From Methylomonas albis (GTDB lineage: Bacteria; Pseudomonadota; Gammaproteobacteria; Methylococcales; Methylomonadaceae), in the NCBI RefSeq assembly GCF_014850955.1, contig NZ_JACXSS010000001.1, positions 5,208,001 through 5,272,000 of the forward strand: a stretch of 64,000 bases of DNA, written 5' to 3'. The notes beneath the pieces were generated by a model. It saw only the letters and a list, made by a program, of their open reading frames with translations. It searched no databases and was not told the origin of the DNA. Below, piece by piece: positions 10,001-18,095 of this stretch (within the stretch, counting starts at the first letter, position 1; each line of letters starts with the position of its first letter). The position numbers and the translations under genes were made by a program.

Positions 10001-10134
10001 TGATTCCACTCACTCACAGCGCCTTTTTCGGGCCGATGGCGGTAGCGATTATGGGGGGCTTGACTGTCGCTACGGTATTGACACTTCTGTTTTTGCCCGC
10101 CTTGTATGCCGCTTGGTTCCGAATTGCCGTTTAA
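7018..10134 (+). CDS. RND-family multidrug efflux permease (AcrB/HAE1 type)
   Basis: At 1038 residues this has the full RND pump length: N-terminal helix (LRHPALVLYAMLTLTLVGML), large periplasmic loop, TM2-6, a second loop and TM8-12. The proton-relay aspartates are visible in ALILALGLLVDDAIIAVE. The first loop begins with the family pattern SEDPPFTFKVMVVRTAWPGASAQEVEQQV. It uses the proton gradient to export hydrophobic compounds; substrates are unknown. It forms an operon with the adaptor. Short duplicated TM blocks show the usual internal repeat. No local TetR regulator is present. Confidence 0.93.
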   Translation: MKSGFNLSEWSLRHPALVLYAMLTLTLVGMLSYTRLGQSEDPPFTFKVMVVRTAWPGASAQEVEQQVTDKLEKKLQEVPWLDNLRSYSRPGESLIFLSAKDSTPAAQVPDIFYQVRKKIGDIAYTLPNGVEGPTFNDEFGDVYGNLYALTGDGYDYAELKRYAETLRAELLRVNDVAKVDFFGEQKQRIYVDLSNAKLATIGIDVATLLRTLQAQNLVTGSGSFDSENERIRIAVTGRYDRLEELRDVRFRANNHEFRLGDIAKVSRGFEDPPKDRVRYKGHDALLIGVSMRAGGDIIKLGSDLDQAVTNTQAQLPVGLELHTVSSQPKAVQRSVNEFAKSLTEAVVIVLGVSLLSLGLRTGIVVAITIPVVLAVTFWLMHLFGVGLHKISLGALILALGLLVDDAIIAVEMMASKMEQGWDRTRAAAFAYTSTAMPMLSGTLVTAAGFLPIATAASSTGEYTRSIFQVVVIALLVSWFAAVVFVPYLGYRLLPDMGKGPEQASGWARFWARLLKKPQSDPPKIHAHDLYQTPFYLRFRKLVAACVIHRWLVIFLTIAMFFTAIFGFKFVQQQFFPDSTRPELIVDLRLAEGVSYAATETDVKKLEAWLDKQSGIDNYVAYVGNGSPRFYLPLDQQLPQRSFAQFVVLTNGPAEREQLRDKLIRLFEQDFPDMRGSVLRLENGPPVGFPLQFRVSGPDLLTLRTIAHQVADVMRANPYPSNVQLDWDEPVKVVRVNVEQSKARLLGIASNDIANIINGALQGLYVTEFREGIERIDLLVRGAEIERKHLSRLQNLMIPIPGGRSVPLSQVAELEYGFEEGLIWRRNRVPTVTVRANLYGNMQAPMVSAQIEEQLADIKRQLPAGYRLETGGAVEESAKGGDSVAAGMPLFFLTVLTVLMIQLQSFSRMALVLLTAPLGLIGVTLFLLIFQQPFGFVAMLGTIALSGMIMRNSVILVDQIDQDKLAGRSDFDAIVDSTVRRFRPIVLTAAAAILAMIPLTHSAFFGPMAVAIMGGLTVATVLTLLFLPALYAAWFRIAV

Positions 10135-10161
10135 TTTTTAAGGTCAAAATCACAGCCTTTC

Positions 10162-10266
10162 TTCGGGTTGCGTGCGGACAGCGGTTTCTTTGACGAGGCG
10201 GAGTTTTCGCTGCTGGAAGGCCAAAACATTCTCTACAGCATTCCGCCCGACTTACCCAAACACTGA
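10162..10266 (+). pseudogene. Transposase fragment (IS4/IS1380-like)
   Basis: A short open stretch reads FGLRADSGFFDEAEFSLLE and then GQNILYSIPPDLPKH before TGA at 10264. RADSGF followed by acidic residues is the second catalytic aspartate region of IS1380/IS4-type DDE transposases. Neither end of the gene nor terminal repeats are present. It is a decayed remnant between the RND pump and the GNAT gene; the bases up to 10381 may be more of the same but I could not read them. Confidence 0.5.
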
Positions 10267-10381
10267 AAAACGAGCTGTATCAGGCGGGCGGTTGGTGGGG
10301 GTTTGAAACCGGTGTGACGTTGGCGGTGTTGCGCGATGCCGCCCCGGTTGGCCTTACCCCATGCTGCCTGATGGTCGTGCG

Positions 10382-10903
10382 TCAAAAAAGCTTCTCCAAT
10401 ATCTCCAAACACAAGTCTGACACTTTGGGTTGCCACAATGCCGGATGTAGCGGAAACACCTTAATAACCCCGGTGCGCTGATAGCCGCGCCGTTCGTAAA
10501 AGGCAACCAGCTCGGTTCGGTGCGGAATCACCGCCATCACGAAGCGCTGCAACTGCCACTCTTGCCTAGCCTCGATTTCCGCTGCTGCCAACAAGCGCTT
10601 GCCTATCCCCTGGTTTTGTAAAGTGGGCCTGACCGCCAGCATACCGATATGCACTTGTTGCTCGACCTTTTGCAGATGTACCGAACCCAGCAAATCGCCC
10701 TGCCGCCGACACAGCAAAATCATCGATCCCGCGCCGGCGATTAAATCCAGAATATCCGCCATGTCTGTGCGCCGACCGTCCAGCAAATCGGCCTCGGTGG
10801 TCCAGCCCTGCCGGCTGGATTCGCCGCGATACGCCGAATTTATCAGCTCTGCCAGTTGTTCCGCGTCGGCGGGCGTGGCTCTGCAGAATGTCAGTTCCAA
10901 CAT
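10382..10903 (-). CDS. GNAT-family N-acetyltransferase
   Basis: A 173-residue acyltransferase of the GNAT superfamily, which moves an acetyl group from acetyl-CoA to an amine. Motif A is clear in VRPTLQNQGIGKRLL (Q-x-x-G-x-G, the pyrophosphate loop). Motif B appears as ELVAFYERRGYQRTGV near the C-terminus. The substrate cannot be inferred. Start 10903 (MLELTF) is chosen because GAGG lies 7 nt upstream; a TTG four codons earlier is less likely. The gene is convergent with the transposase fragment and has no functional neighbours. Confidence 0.85.
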   Translation of the reverse strand: MLELTFCRATPADAEQLAELINSAYRGESSRQGWTTEADLLDGRRTDMADILDLIAGAGSMILLCRRQGDLLGSVHLQKVEQQVHIGMLAVRPTLQNQGIGKRLLAAAEIEARQEWQLQRFVMAVIPHRTELVAFYERRGYQRTGVIKVFPLHPALWQPKVSDLCLEILEKLF

Positions 10904-11049
10904 GATTAACCTCAAAAACTCAGGCGTTCGGCAAACCGCCGAAGTTGTAAATAAAATCTTGCCGAGGCATAAAAAATCCCGGCCTTGCTGCTAAGGTTTA
11001 TTGGCAAAACCTGTACACATTGTTACTCATCCAGCCTGGAGCCCCCACC

Positions 11050-11799
11050 ATGAAGCCATGCCCCAAGTGTAATCAGGATGTCCCGGCTGCCGAACATAGC
11101 TGCCCGTACTGCGGTATCGTTTTTGCCAAATATTACAAATACCACGGCAACGCAAGCTCGCCGGCGACCGATAGCCCGCAAGTTGTCATACATATCGTTC
11201 CACCCGCAGACACGCTATTTGGCAACGACGTCTACCGGGATAACGAAACGATCTTCCTGGGCCGCTGCCTATTATTACCGGGTTTTTTAGTCTGGAGCTG
11301 GTTGCTGATTACGCCGGGCTTGGCCAGCAATGCGGTCGGCGAATCATTTCTACATTTGGTCAATCTGCCGTTTCACGAAGCCGGCCACGTGATTTTTCGG
11401 CCGTTCGGACAATTTATCACCTCGCTAGGCGGCACTCTCGGGCAAATATTGATGCCGACGATTTGCATGCTGACCTTATTATTAAAAACCCACGACCCTT
11501 TCGGCGCCGGTTTGTGTTTATGGTGGGTGGGCGAGAACTTCCTGGACATTGCCCCCTATATCAACGACGCCCGCGCCGGACAATTGCCCTTGCTGGGCGG
11601 CAATTTCGGCCATTCCGCACCTTATGGTTTTCACGATTGGGAATATTTGCTGACCGAATCCGGGCTGTTGGCGCAGGATCATACATTGGCCAAACTCGCG
11701 CAATTGCTCGGCGCGATCTTGATGATAGGCTCGCTGATGGGCTGCGGCTATGTGTTGCTAAAACAGCGGCAAGCGCTGACTGACTCTAAACCGGATTAG
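11050..11799 (+). CDS. Membrane protein with zinc ribbon and HExxH metalloprotease motif
   Basis: This 249-residue protein starts with a four-cysteine zinc ribbon (Cys4, Cys7, Cys18, Cys21; CPKCNQDVPAAEHSCPYC). Hydrophobic segments follow, including FLVWSWLLITPGLASNAVG. A zinc-protease-like motif, LPFHEAGHVIFRPFG, lies at about residue 115, and GENFLDIAPYINDA later could supply an acidic third ligand. This arrangement recalls M50-type intramembrane proteases, but the rest is not recognisable, so enzyme activity is an inference. Start 11050 has GGAG 8 nt upstream. It stands alone. Confidence 0.6.
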   Translation: MKPCPKCNQDVPAAEHSCPYCGIVFAKYYKYHGNASSPATDSPQVVIHIVPPADTLFGNDVYRDNETIFLGRCLLLPGFLVWSWLLITPGLASNAVGESFLHLVNLPFHEAGHVIFRPFGQFITSLGGTLGQILMPTICMLTLLLKTHDPFGAGLCLWWVGENFLDIAPYINDARAGQLPLLGGNFGHSAPYGFHDWEYLLTESGLLAQDHTLAKLAQLLGAILMIGSLMGCGYVLLKQRQALTDSKPD

Positions 11800-11823
11800 T
11801 AGCGGTTTAAGTCGCCCAAGGAT

Positions 11824-12294
11824 TTAGCCCAACCATGCTTTAATCTTTGCCTTCACCTGGGCTTTTACCTGCCGCGACCAGCGGTAAATCTCGGTATCGA
11901 CAATTTTGGCGTGCGCCCAGTGCAGCCAGCCCATTACGGTGTGATAGACGAAGGCGATTGCGGCAAACGTCAGCAGTTGCGGCTTGGTCAATTTAAATAC
12001 CCGCGCCACCAGCAAAGTACCCAGCAACTTGGCGAATACTTCCAACAAAATGCCCTGCAACAACATGCCGTGCAATAACAAGGACAAGGCCGCCAGATTG
12101 ATCGGCGTGACGATCAATACCGGAATGGTAAACGCCAGCAAAGCCATGGCCGGCGTGGTTTGCGCCAACCAACGCTCGATGCCTTCCAATCTCAGCCACA
12201 AAGCCAGATAGTGAGCGCAGGCTGAGAGAAAATCCCACAACCATTCTTCGATGATCAGCAGGATGGCCAGCAGGGTAAGCAGGAGTTTTTTCAT
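11824..12294 (-). CDS. Small integral membrane protein, unknown
   Basis: 156 residues with an N-terminal hydrophobic helix (KKLLLTLLAILLIIEEWLWDFL) and two or three more membrane segments (MALLAFTIPVLIVTPINLAALSLLL and LLTFAAIAFVYHTVMGWLH). The C-terminus is strongly basic (RQVKAQVKAKIKAWLG) and probably cytoplasmic. No known family is recognised. It is convergent with the zinc-ribbon membrane protein; the two stops are 24 nt apart. The ATG at 12294 gives a sensible signal-anchor start. Confidence 0.6.
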   Translation of the reverse strand: MKKLLLTLLAILLIIEEWLWDFLSACAHYLALWLRLEGIERWLAQTTPAMALLAFTIPVLIVTPINLAALSLLLHGMLLQGILLEVFAKLLGTLLVARVFKLTKPQLLTFAAIAFVYHTVMGWLHWAHAKIVDTEIYRWSRQVKAQVKAKIKAWLG

Positions 12295-12422
12295 GGCGGT
12301 TTACCGGCAATTAGAAGCAGGCACTATACCGAAGCGGAATCGCGCTTGTCGCCTATTAAAATTTTGCGCGATGCCGATGCTAAGCAGTTGCTGAAAAATC
12401 CTTTTTGAACATTAATTACCCA

Positions 12423-13022
12423 TCAGGCGGGTTCTGCCACGAGTTTCCAGTGATTTTCCAGCAAGCCGTAATAAGGGCGCATAGCCACCATCAATGCCTG
12501 ATAAATAGCAAAGGCATCGGTCGGGTCTTTCTGTTTATGCTCGGCGACCTCGGTCAGAAACCGATACAGCATTTTTACCAGATTCTCTATCGTCATCGCC
12601 AGCCAGGCGTCGTTGGTAATCCATTTATCGATAAACTCATCCAAACGCACGAAAGTCAGTTTCAGTAAGGGATAAGCGGTTTGGGTTTCTTTGTATTCCC
12701 GAAGCAGCATATATCCGAGGTAAGCCTCCTCGGAGGTTACCCGCGGCCGATTGGTAATACTCAGGTAAGTGGCTTTGAATTCGGCATAAGTAGAATCGAA
12801 TTTTTCGCAAAATTCGGTTTCGCTCGTTATGTTAAGCCAAGGCTGAATACTAGCTGCCGTGACGTCGTAGCACTCGCCAATCGCGCCTGCCACTTTGTCG
12901 AATTGCTCAATAAAGGCTGACTTATTAAGTTCACCTTTAATCAGACTTTCAATCGCGGCCAGCTCGCCTGCAGTAACGCAAACCGTGGCCAATTCCCGAA
13001 CAATTTTAAGTTCGACTCCCAT
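12423..13022 (-). CDS. Hypothetical soluble helical protein
   Basis: 199 residues, predicted mostly alpha-helical and acidic, without signal peptide or membrane segment. I do not recognise a family. Features include an Ala/Glu-rich start (LATVCVTAGELAAIESLIKGE) and aromatic-rich helices (LTFVRLDEFIDKWITNDAWLAM). Codon use matches its neighbours and the frame is unbroken, so it is probably a real gene. The DUF1508 gene lies 58 nt upstream on the same strand and may share its transcript. Confidence 0.5.
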   Translation of the reverse strand: MGVELKIVRELATVCVTAGELAAIESLIKGELNKSAFIEQFDKVAGAIGECYDVTAASIQPWLNITSETEFCEKFDSTYAEFKATYLSITNRPRVTSEEAYLGYMLLREYKETQTAYPLLKLTFVRLDEFIDKWITNDAWLAMTIENLVKMLYRFLTEVAEHKQKDPTDAFAIYQALMVAMRPYYGLLENHWKLVAEPA

Positions 13023-13080
13023 ATCGCCAACACCTCACCGCTATCTGAACAAAAAATTACGAATCGCCACTATCCTTGAT

Positions 13081-13416
13081 TCACTCAGTCAGATCAACGA
13101 TTTCGGCAACGCAGGCATTGTCTTTAACAATGTGCAGCGCATTGTCGAACACCATATTCGAGTTAAATAAAACGCTTTTGACGATGATGCTACCGGCCGC
13201 ATCTTTAATGACAAAAAACGTATCGCCCTCAGGAATTCTGCTGGCAGCAATCTGGTTGGTCATCAAAGAGCCGGTTCGCACTTCTTTAATGGCCTGCATG
13301 GCTTCATCCTTGTTGCCGTAATCGCCGCTCATCAACAGGAGTTCGCCCTTACTGTTCAGGAAATTAAAAAAATATTGCTTTTCGTCGTTGGTTTTCAGTT
13401 CAAAAGTGGCTGGCAT
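13081..13416 (-). CDS. DUF1508 (YegP-like) protein
   Basis: A 111-residue protein made of two tandem DUF1508 repeats: residues 5-55 (FELKTNDEKQYFFNFLNSKG, then LLLMSGDYGNKDEAMQAI) and residues 60-108 (FFVIKDAAGSIIVKSVLF). YegP-family proteins are small cytosolic proteins of unknown role, often stress-related. The second repeat has lost part of the Y-FNL core. The helical protein at 12423-13022 lies 58 nt downstream on the same strand. Confidence 0.75.
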   Translation of the reverse strand: MPATFELKTNDEKQYFFNFLNSKGELLLMSGDYGNKDEAMQAIKEVRTGSLMTNQIAASRIPEGDTFFVIKDAAGSIIVKSVLFNSNMVFDNALHIVKDNACVAEIVDLTE

Positions 13417-13744
13417 ATTCTGTCCCGGACGTTATCAATGGAAAGGTTTATTGCCGATCACATTTCAGCCTTCTAATTCCTCACAAACGCCAGGAACAGA
13501 AGCCTAATTGAGGCCGGCAAACGCTATAAATCCAAAAGCAAGCCTTATGCCAATATAAAATCCTTAATAATCAGCCGTTAACCTATCTCCGCTTGTGTAA
13601 TTGTCAGCTTTGCGACACAACATTGACAGCGATCCGATAGCCGTTGAGCTTCATCTTTATGACTGAGCAATCCGGATTTAGTCGCCCGCCTAATTGACGC
13701 TCAGGCCAGGATCGCCGAAGATCAAGACTTTTTCGGGAGCCGTT
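13417..13744. other. Intergenic region between divergent genes, nothing clear
   Basis: These 328 bases separate the DUF1508 gene and the aldo/keto reductase. I see no convincing gene, hairpin or repeat. The promoters of both genes must lie here, but no hexamer pair stands out. Confidence 0.5.
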
Positions 13745-14593
13745 ATGAGCACCACCGACTTTAGTCTCGCCACCGCCGGTGTACGCATGCCGGGCATTAT
13801 TTACGGCACCGCTTGGAAACAGGAACGCACCGCCGCATTCGTGGAGCAGGCGATAAGCCTGGGATTTCGCGGCATCGACACGGCTTGCCAGCCCAAGCAT
13901 TATCACGAGGCCGGCGTTGGCGAGGGTGTGTTGGCGGCTTGCCGAGCCTTGGGTTTGGAGCGAGCCGAGCTTTACTTGCAGACCAAATTTACGCCTTTGA
14001 ACGGCCAGGACCCGCTACGCATTCCTTACGACGCTAAAGCCGGCTTGCCCGAACAAGTTGCACAGTCCTTCCAAACCTCGCTAAAAAATCTGCAAACCGA
14101 TTATCTGGATGGGCTGGTGTTGCATTCGCCGCTGGCTGATCGCGAACAACTGCTGGAGGCTTGGCAAGCGCTGGAAGCCATCCAACAAAACGGCGGTGCC
14201 AAGCAGTTGGGCATCAGCAATTGCTACGACCCAGCCTTGTTCGAGTTTTTATACGACAACGCCACAGTTAAACCGGCCGTGTTGCAAAACCGGTTTTACG
14301 CGGACACCGGTTACGATAAACAGCTGCGGGCATTTTGCCGGCAGCAACAGATCGTCTATCAAAGCTTCTGGACGCTAACCGCCAACCCCAAAATACTGGC
14401 AGACACAGCGGTGAAAACCCTGGCGGAAAAATACCTACGTAATCCGGCGCAAATATTCTTCCGCTATTTAACCCAAATCGGCATCGTGCCCTTAACCGGC
14501 ACCACCTCCGCCGAACATATCCGCGACGATTTGGCTATTTTCGAGTTTGCATTGAGTAGCGCGGAATGCGCGGCAATCGAAAGCTTGCTGTAG
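13745..14593 (+). CDS. Aldo/keto reductase
   Basis: A 282-residue NAD(P)H-dependent oxidoreductase of the AKR superfamily with the full catalytic tetrad: Asp45 (FRGIDTA), Tyr53 (PKHYHEAGVGEG), Lys81 (LQTKF) and His127 (LVLHSP). GISNCYDP and the C-terminal GIVPLTGTTSAEHIRDDL give the cofactor side of the barrel. The family reduces aldehydes and ketones; the natural substrate is unknown. Start 13745 (MSTTDF) follows GGGAG at 6-7 nt; the 17 upstream codons open to 13694 are rejected. No operon partner. Confidence 0.9.
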   Translation: MSTTDFSLATAGVRMPGIIYGTAWKQERTAAFVEQAISLGFRGIDTACQPKHYHEAGVGEGVLAACRALGLERAELYLQTKFTPLNGQDPLRIPYDAKAGLPEQVAQSFQTSLKNLQTDYLDGLVLHSPLADREQLLEAWQALEAIQQNGGAKQLGISNCYDPALFEFLYDNATVKPAVLQNRFYADTGYDKQLRAFCRQQQIVYQSFWTLTANPKILADTAVKTLAEKYLRNPAQIFFRYLTQIGIVPLTGTTSAEHIRDDLAIFEFALSSAECAAIESLL

Positions 14594-14749
14594 CATTGGT
14601 CCTTCGACAGCGCCAAAATCAATCGCTAAAGCCAGACTGGTAATTTGCAAGGCCGCTCTATTCATCCGCCACCTCATCGACTGATTTGCCCAGTTAACGG
14701 TTAAGGCTTTTATAATAGCGGCAACCTTGTCTTTCCAAGCCTAAATGTC

Positions 14750-16780
14750 ATGCTAGCTAACCGTTATCTGCGTCAATTTGCCTACTTATGCAGCCCGTTC
14801 TGCCTAGTGCATATGAACGTACTCGCTCAAGGTAGTCCGGCCGACATCGAAGCAACCAACGAATTACTGCCGCTTAGTTGGGAGGAGCTAACCGAGCTGG
14901 AAGTGTCCAGCCTGGCGCGGCAGGAACAAACGGTCAAGGATAGCCCGGCCGCAGCGTTCGTGATTACCTCGGAAGACATTCGCCGTTCCGGCGCCACCAG
15001 TTTGCCGGAGGTGTTACGCATGGTGCCGGGCATGAATGTCGCGAAAATCAACGCTTGGAATTGGGCGGTGAGCGCGCGCGGTTTTAACGATTTATACGCC
15101 AACAAACTGCAAGTGATGATAGACGGCCGTAGTATCTACGACCCATTGATCAGCGGGGTGTATTGGGGCCAGCAAAATCCGTCGCTGCCCGACATCGAGC
15201 GCATCGAAGTGTTGCGTGGCCCCAGCGGCAGCCTGTGGGGGGCCAATGCCGTGAACGGCACCATCAACATTATTACCCGTTCGGCCCGCGACACCCAGGG
15301 CGGATTGCTCAATGCCGGCGGCGGCACCGAGGAACGCGGTTTCGGCGGGATTCGTTACGGTCAAAAGTTATCGGAATCGACATTCTTGCGCGGCACGATC
15401 AGCACGATGGTGCGCGACGCCAGTATCGATCTGGCCGGCCAGCAAGACACCCACGACACCGGCGATACCGAGACCGCTAATTTTCGCCTGGACAGCCAAC
15501 TCAGCGCCCAGGATAAACTAATGGTGGAAGCCAACGTCTCCCGCTATCGGCTGGGCGGTTACTATATCGGCAAAACCTCGACGACCGCGCCCTTGTGGCA
15601 AAACGACGATTTCGGCAGGGACGGCGTGACCGGCAGTTTGCAGGGCAATTGGTCGCACCGCACCGACAGCGGCCACGATTGGCGTCTGAATATGGCGTTT
15701 ACCCAAACCGAATGGCAATTGGCGATGAACCGGATGAGCCGCTCGCATTACGATCTGGACTTTCAACACACCCTGCCGGTCATCATCGACCACCACAAAC
15801 TGATGTGGGGGTTGAATTATCAGAATATCGCCGATAGTTTCGATAACACGCTGACCCTGGGTTTCGAACCCGAGCAATTAACGCAGCACAATGTCGGGGT
15901 ATTTTTACAGGATCAGATCGATTTAACAGACGATCTGAAACTGACCCTGGGCAACCGGGTGGAGCATTTTACTTTTACTGGTTGGGAAACCGAACCTAAC
16001 GCCCGGCTGCTGTGGACGCCCAACAAGCAGCACAGCCTATGGGCGGCTGTCTCACGGGCCGTGGTGTTGCCGAATCGGGCTCAACACAGCATTCGTTTGT
16101 TCAAACAGATTCCGGACACCAGCACATTTTTCGAAGCCAAAGCTAATCCGGACATGCTCACCGAAAACCTGCTGGCCTACGAATTGGGTTGGCGCTGGCA
16201 AATCTCCAATAGTCTGGATTTCGATAGCGCCTTGTTTTACAACATTTATGATCGGATGCAGGGTACCAAGTTTACCGGTGTGACTTATAACGATCCGATT
16301 TTCGGCAATATCAGACAAGCTACGGTGGCCAATTATCGGCAAGTGGACAGTTACGGTCTGGAGCTGGCAGTCAATTTCCGGGTAAGTGCCGATTGGCGCC
16401 TGCAAGCCTCTTATAGCGCCAACCAGTTCTCGGTCAATTACGATAAAAATCAACCGTGGTTTCGCGATCCGCTCACCGAGGAACATTTCAATCCGCAGCA
16501 TAACGTCTCCCTGCGCTCCTTGTTCAACTTGACCAACGAAATAGAACTGGACGCCTGGGCCCGGTATGTCGATGAAGTGTATATCGACAGACGCAGCATA
16601 CCCGCCTATATCGCGCTGGACTTGCGGCTGGGCTGGCACCCACACAAAAATCTGGAGTTATCGCTGAGCGGGCAAAATCTGCTGGATAACCAGCATCCGG
16701 AATTCAGCGACGTTTTGTATATTCCGGTCGCCAGCCAGATTCAACGCGGCTATCTGGCGCAAATATCCTGGCACTTTTAA
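14750..16780 (+). CDS. TonB-dependent outer-membrane receptor
   Basis: 676 residues: a signal peptide (cleavage probably near LAQG), a plug domain (about 60-175; SSLARQEQTVKDSPAAAFVIT to GTINIITR) with the typical IERIEVLRGPSG and LWGANAVNGTI, then a 22-strand barrel ending in the aromatic terminus QISWHF. It takes up a ligand across the outer membrane with TonB energy. The next two genes encode a YfiR-like periplasmic protein and a sensor kinase, which suggests a ligand-sensing chain. TATAAT at 14711-14716 may be the -10. The start ATG lacks a strong ribosome site. Confidence 0.92.
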   Translation: MLANRYLRQFAYLCSPFCLVHMNVLAQGSPADIEATNELLPLSWEELTELEVSSLARQEQTVKDSPAAAFVITSEDIRRSGATSLPEVLRMVPGMNVAKINAWNWAVSARGFNDLYANKLQVMIDGRSIYDPLISGVYWGQQNPSLPDIERIEVLRGPSGSLWGANAVNGTINIITRSARDTQGGLLNAGGGTEERGFGGIRYGQKLSESTFLRGTISTMVRDASIDLAGQQDTHDTGDTETANFRLDSQLSAQDKLMVEANVSRYRLGGYYIGKTSTTAPLWQNDDFGRDGVTGSLQGNWSHRTDSGHDWRLNMAFTQTEWQLAMNRMSRSHYDLDFQHTLPVIIDHHKLMWGLNYQNIADSFDNTLTLGFEPEQLTQHNVGVFLQDQIDLTDDLKLTLGNRVEHFTFTGWETEPNARLLWTPNKQHSLWAAVSRAVVLPNRAQHSIRLFKQIPDTSTFFEAKANPDMLTENLLAYELGWRWQISNSLDFDSALFYNIYDRMQGTKFTGVTYNDPIFGNIRQATVANYRQVDSYGLELAVNFRVSADWRLQASYSANQFSVNYDKNQPWFRDPLTEEHFNPQHNVSLRSLFNLTNEIELDAWARYVDEVYIDRRSIPAYIALDLRLGWHPHKNLELSLSGQNLLDNQHPEFSDVLYIPVASQIQRGYLAQISWHF

Positions 16781-16797
16781 GACGGTTTATTGCGCCG

Positions 16798-17310
16798 ATG
16801 CGTCTGCTTAAACTTTTGCTACTGAGTGTCAGCGTTTGCTTTGCCGGTTTAGCGCGCGCGGAGGAAAACCACGGCTTAAGCCGTGAGTTTCAATTGAAGA
16901 CCGCCTATCTATTTCATTTCGCGGAACTGGCGCAGTGGCCTAGCACCGCGCCGGTCACGATTTGTTTGCAAGGCCATAGCGTGCTGCGCGCCTATCTGCC
17001 GGTTTTGGAAGGTCAGCAAATCAACGGCAATGCCGTACACGTCAATCTGGACGACGCGCCCGACATGACACAGTGCAGTATTTTGTTTTTAAGTGATTTG
17101 GCCGCGTTAACGCCGGTACTGACCGAACAAGCCAGACAACATCACGTACTATTGGTCGGCGACGTGGAAAACTTCGCTAACCACGGGGGTATGGTGCAAT
17201 TTACGCTGCGCGACAACAGGCTAAAACTGGTGGTAAATTTAGCGGCGGTGAAATCAGCCGACCTGAAGCTGAGTTCGAAATTACTGCGGATGGCCGAAAT
17301 AATAGAATGA
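16798..17310 (+). CDS. YfiR-family (DUF4154) periplasmic protein
   Basis: 170 residues with a cleavable signal peptide (LLLLSVSVCFAGLARA) and a DUF4154 domain marked by LKTAYLFHFAELAQWP and VLLVGDVENFANHGGMVQF. In Pseudomonas, YfiR is a periplasmic repressor that binds the CHASE8 domain of the cyclase YfiN. Here the next gene codes for a kinase with a CHASE8-like sensor, so this protein probably controls that sensor in the same way (inference). It follows the TonB receptor by 17 nt and overlaps the kinase gene by 4 nt (ATGA). Confidence 0.85.
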   Translation: MRLLKLLLLSVSVCFAGLARAEENHGLSREFQLKTAYLFHFAELAQWPSTAPVTICLQGHSVLRAYLPVLEGQQINGNAVHVNLDDAPDMTQCSILFLSDLAALTPVLTEQARQHHVLLVGDVENFANHGGMVQFTLRDNRLKLVVNLAAVKSADLKLSSKLLRMAEIIE

Positions 17311-18091
17311 CAGCGTCAACAGATCCTCGCATTTCCATCAGCCGCAAGCTCAGTAAAATCCTGCGGCTGATGGTAATGTTAAGCCTGATGGTAGCGACGG
17401 TATCGCTGTCGATTCGCGAGTATTCGGCTTTGCAGCAGACCATTGGCCAAAAACTGACCTTGACCGCCAATATGATCGGCCAGAACAGCAGTTTTGCCTT
17501 GTTGTTCGACGACAATCAAACCGCTCAGGAAGTGCTGGATGCCCTGGCTCACGATCCGGACATCATCGCCGGGCAAATCCAAACTCCCAGCGGTGTCACG
17601 CTGGTGCGCTATGAAAAACCCGCCACCAACTGGCATACTTGGTGGCCGGACTGGCTATCCAAAACCCGGCAGATCACTCAACCCATTTTTCACAAAAACA
17701 AGCAAATCGTCGGCCATATCACGCTGATTGCCGATTTGAAACGGTCCTATCACTCCCTGTTGTTCAATACGCTGATTAACACCGGCATTATCTTGATAGC
17801 CCTGAGTGTGGTGGCGCTGTATGTGCAGCGTTTGCAACGTTCGTTTTTAGGGCCCTTGTTGAAATTGGCCAATACCGCGCGGCAAATCGAAAAAGACCAC
17901 GATTACAGCCGGCGCTCGGATTATTCCGGTAACGACGAAATCAGCGATTTGGCCGAAGCCTTTAATAATATGCTGGCACAAATCCAGGCCCACGAGACTG
18001 ATCTGGAAAGCCAGGTGCAAAGCCGTACCCAAGAGCTTGAGTTCGCCAAGCAGGACGCGGAATCGGCCAATCAGGCCAAGGGCCAGTTCCT

Positions 18092-18095
18092 GGCC
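18092..18095 (+). repeat. Left target-site duplication of the IS (GGCC)
   Basis: GGCC stands directly before the left terminal repeat and again after the right one (19770-19773). A palindromic 4-bp duplication is consistent with the IS1182 group and shows the insertion has not been rearranged. Confidence 0.85.
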
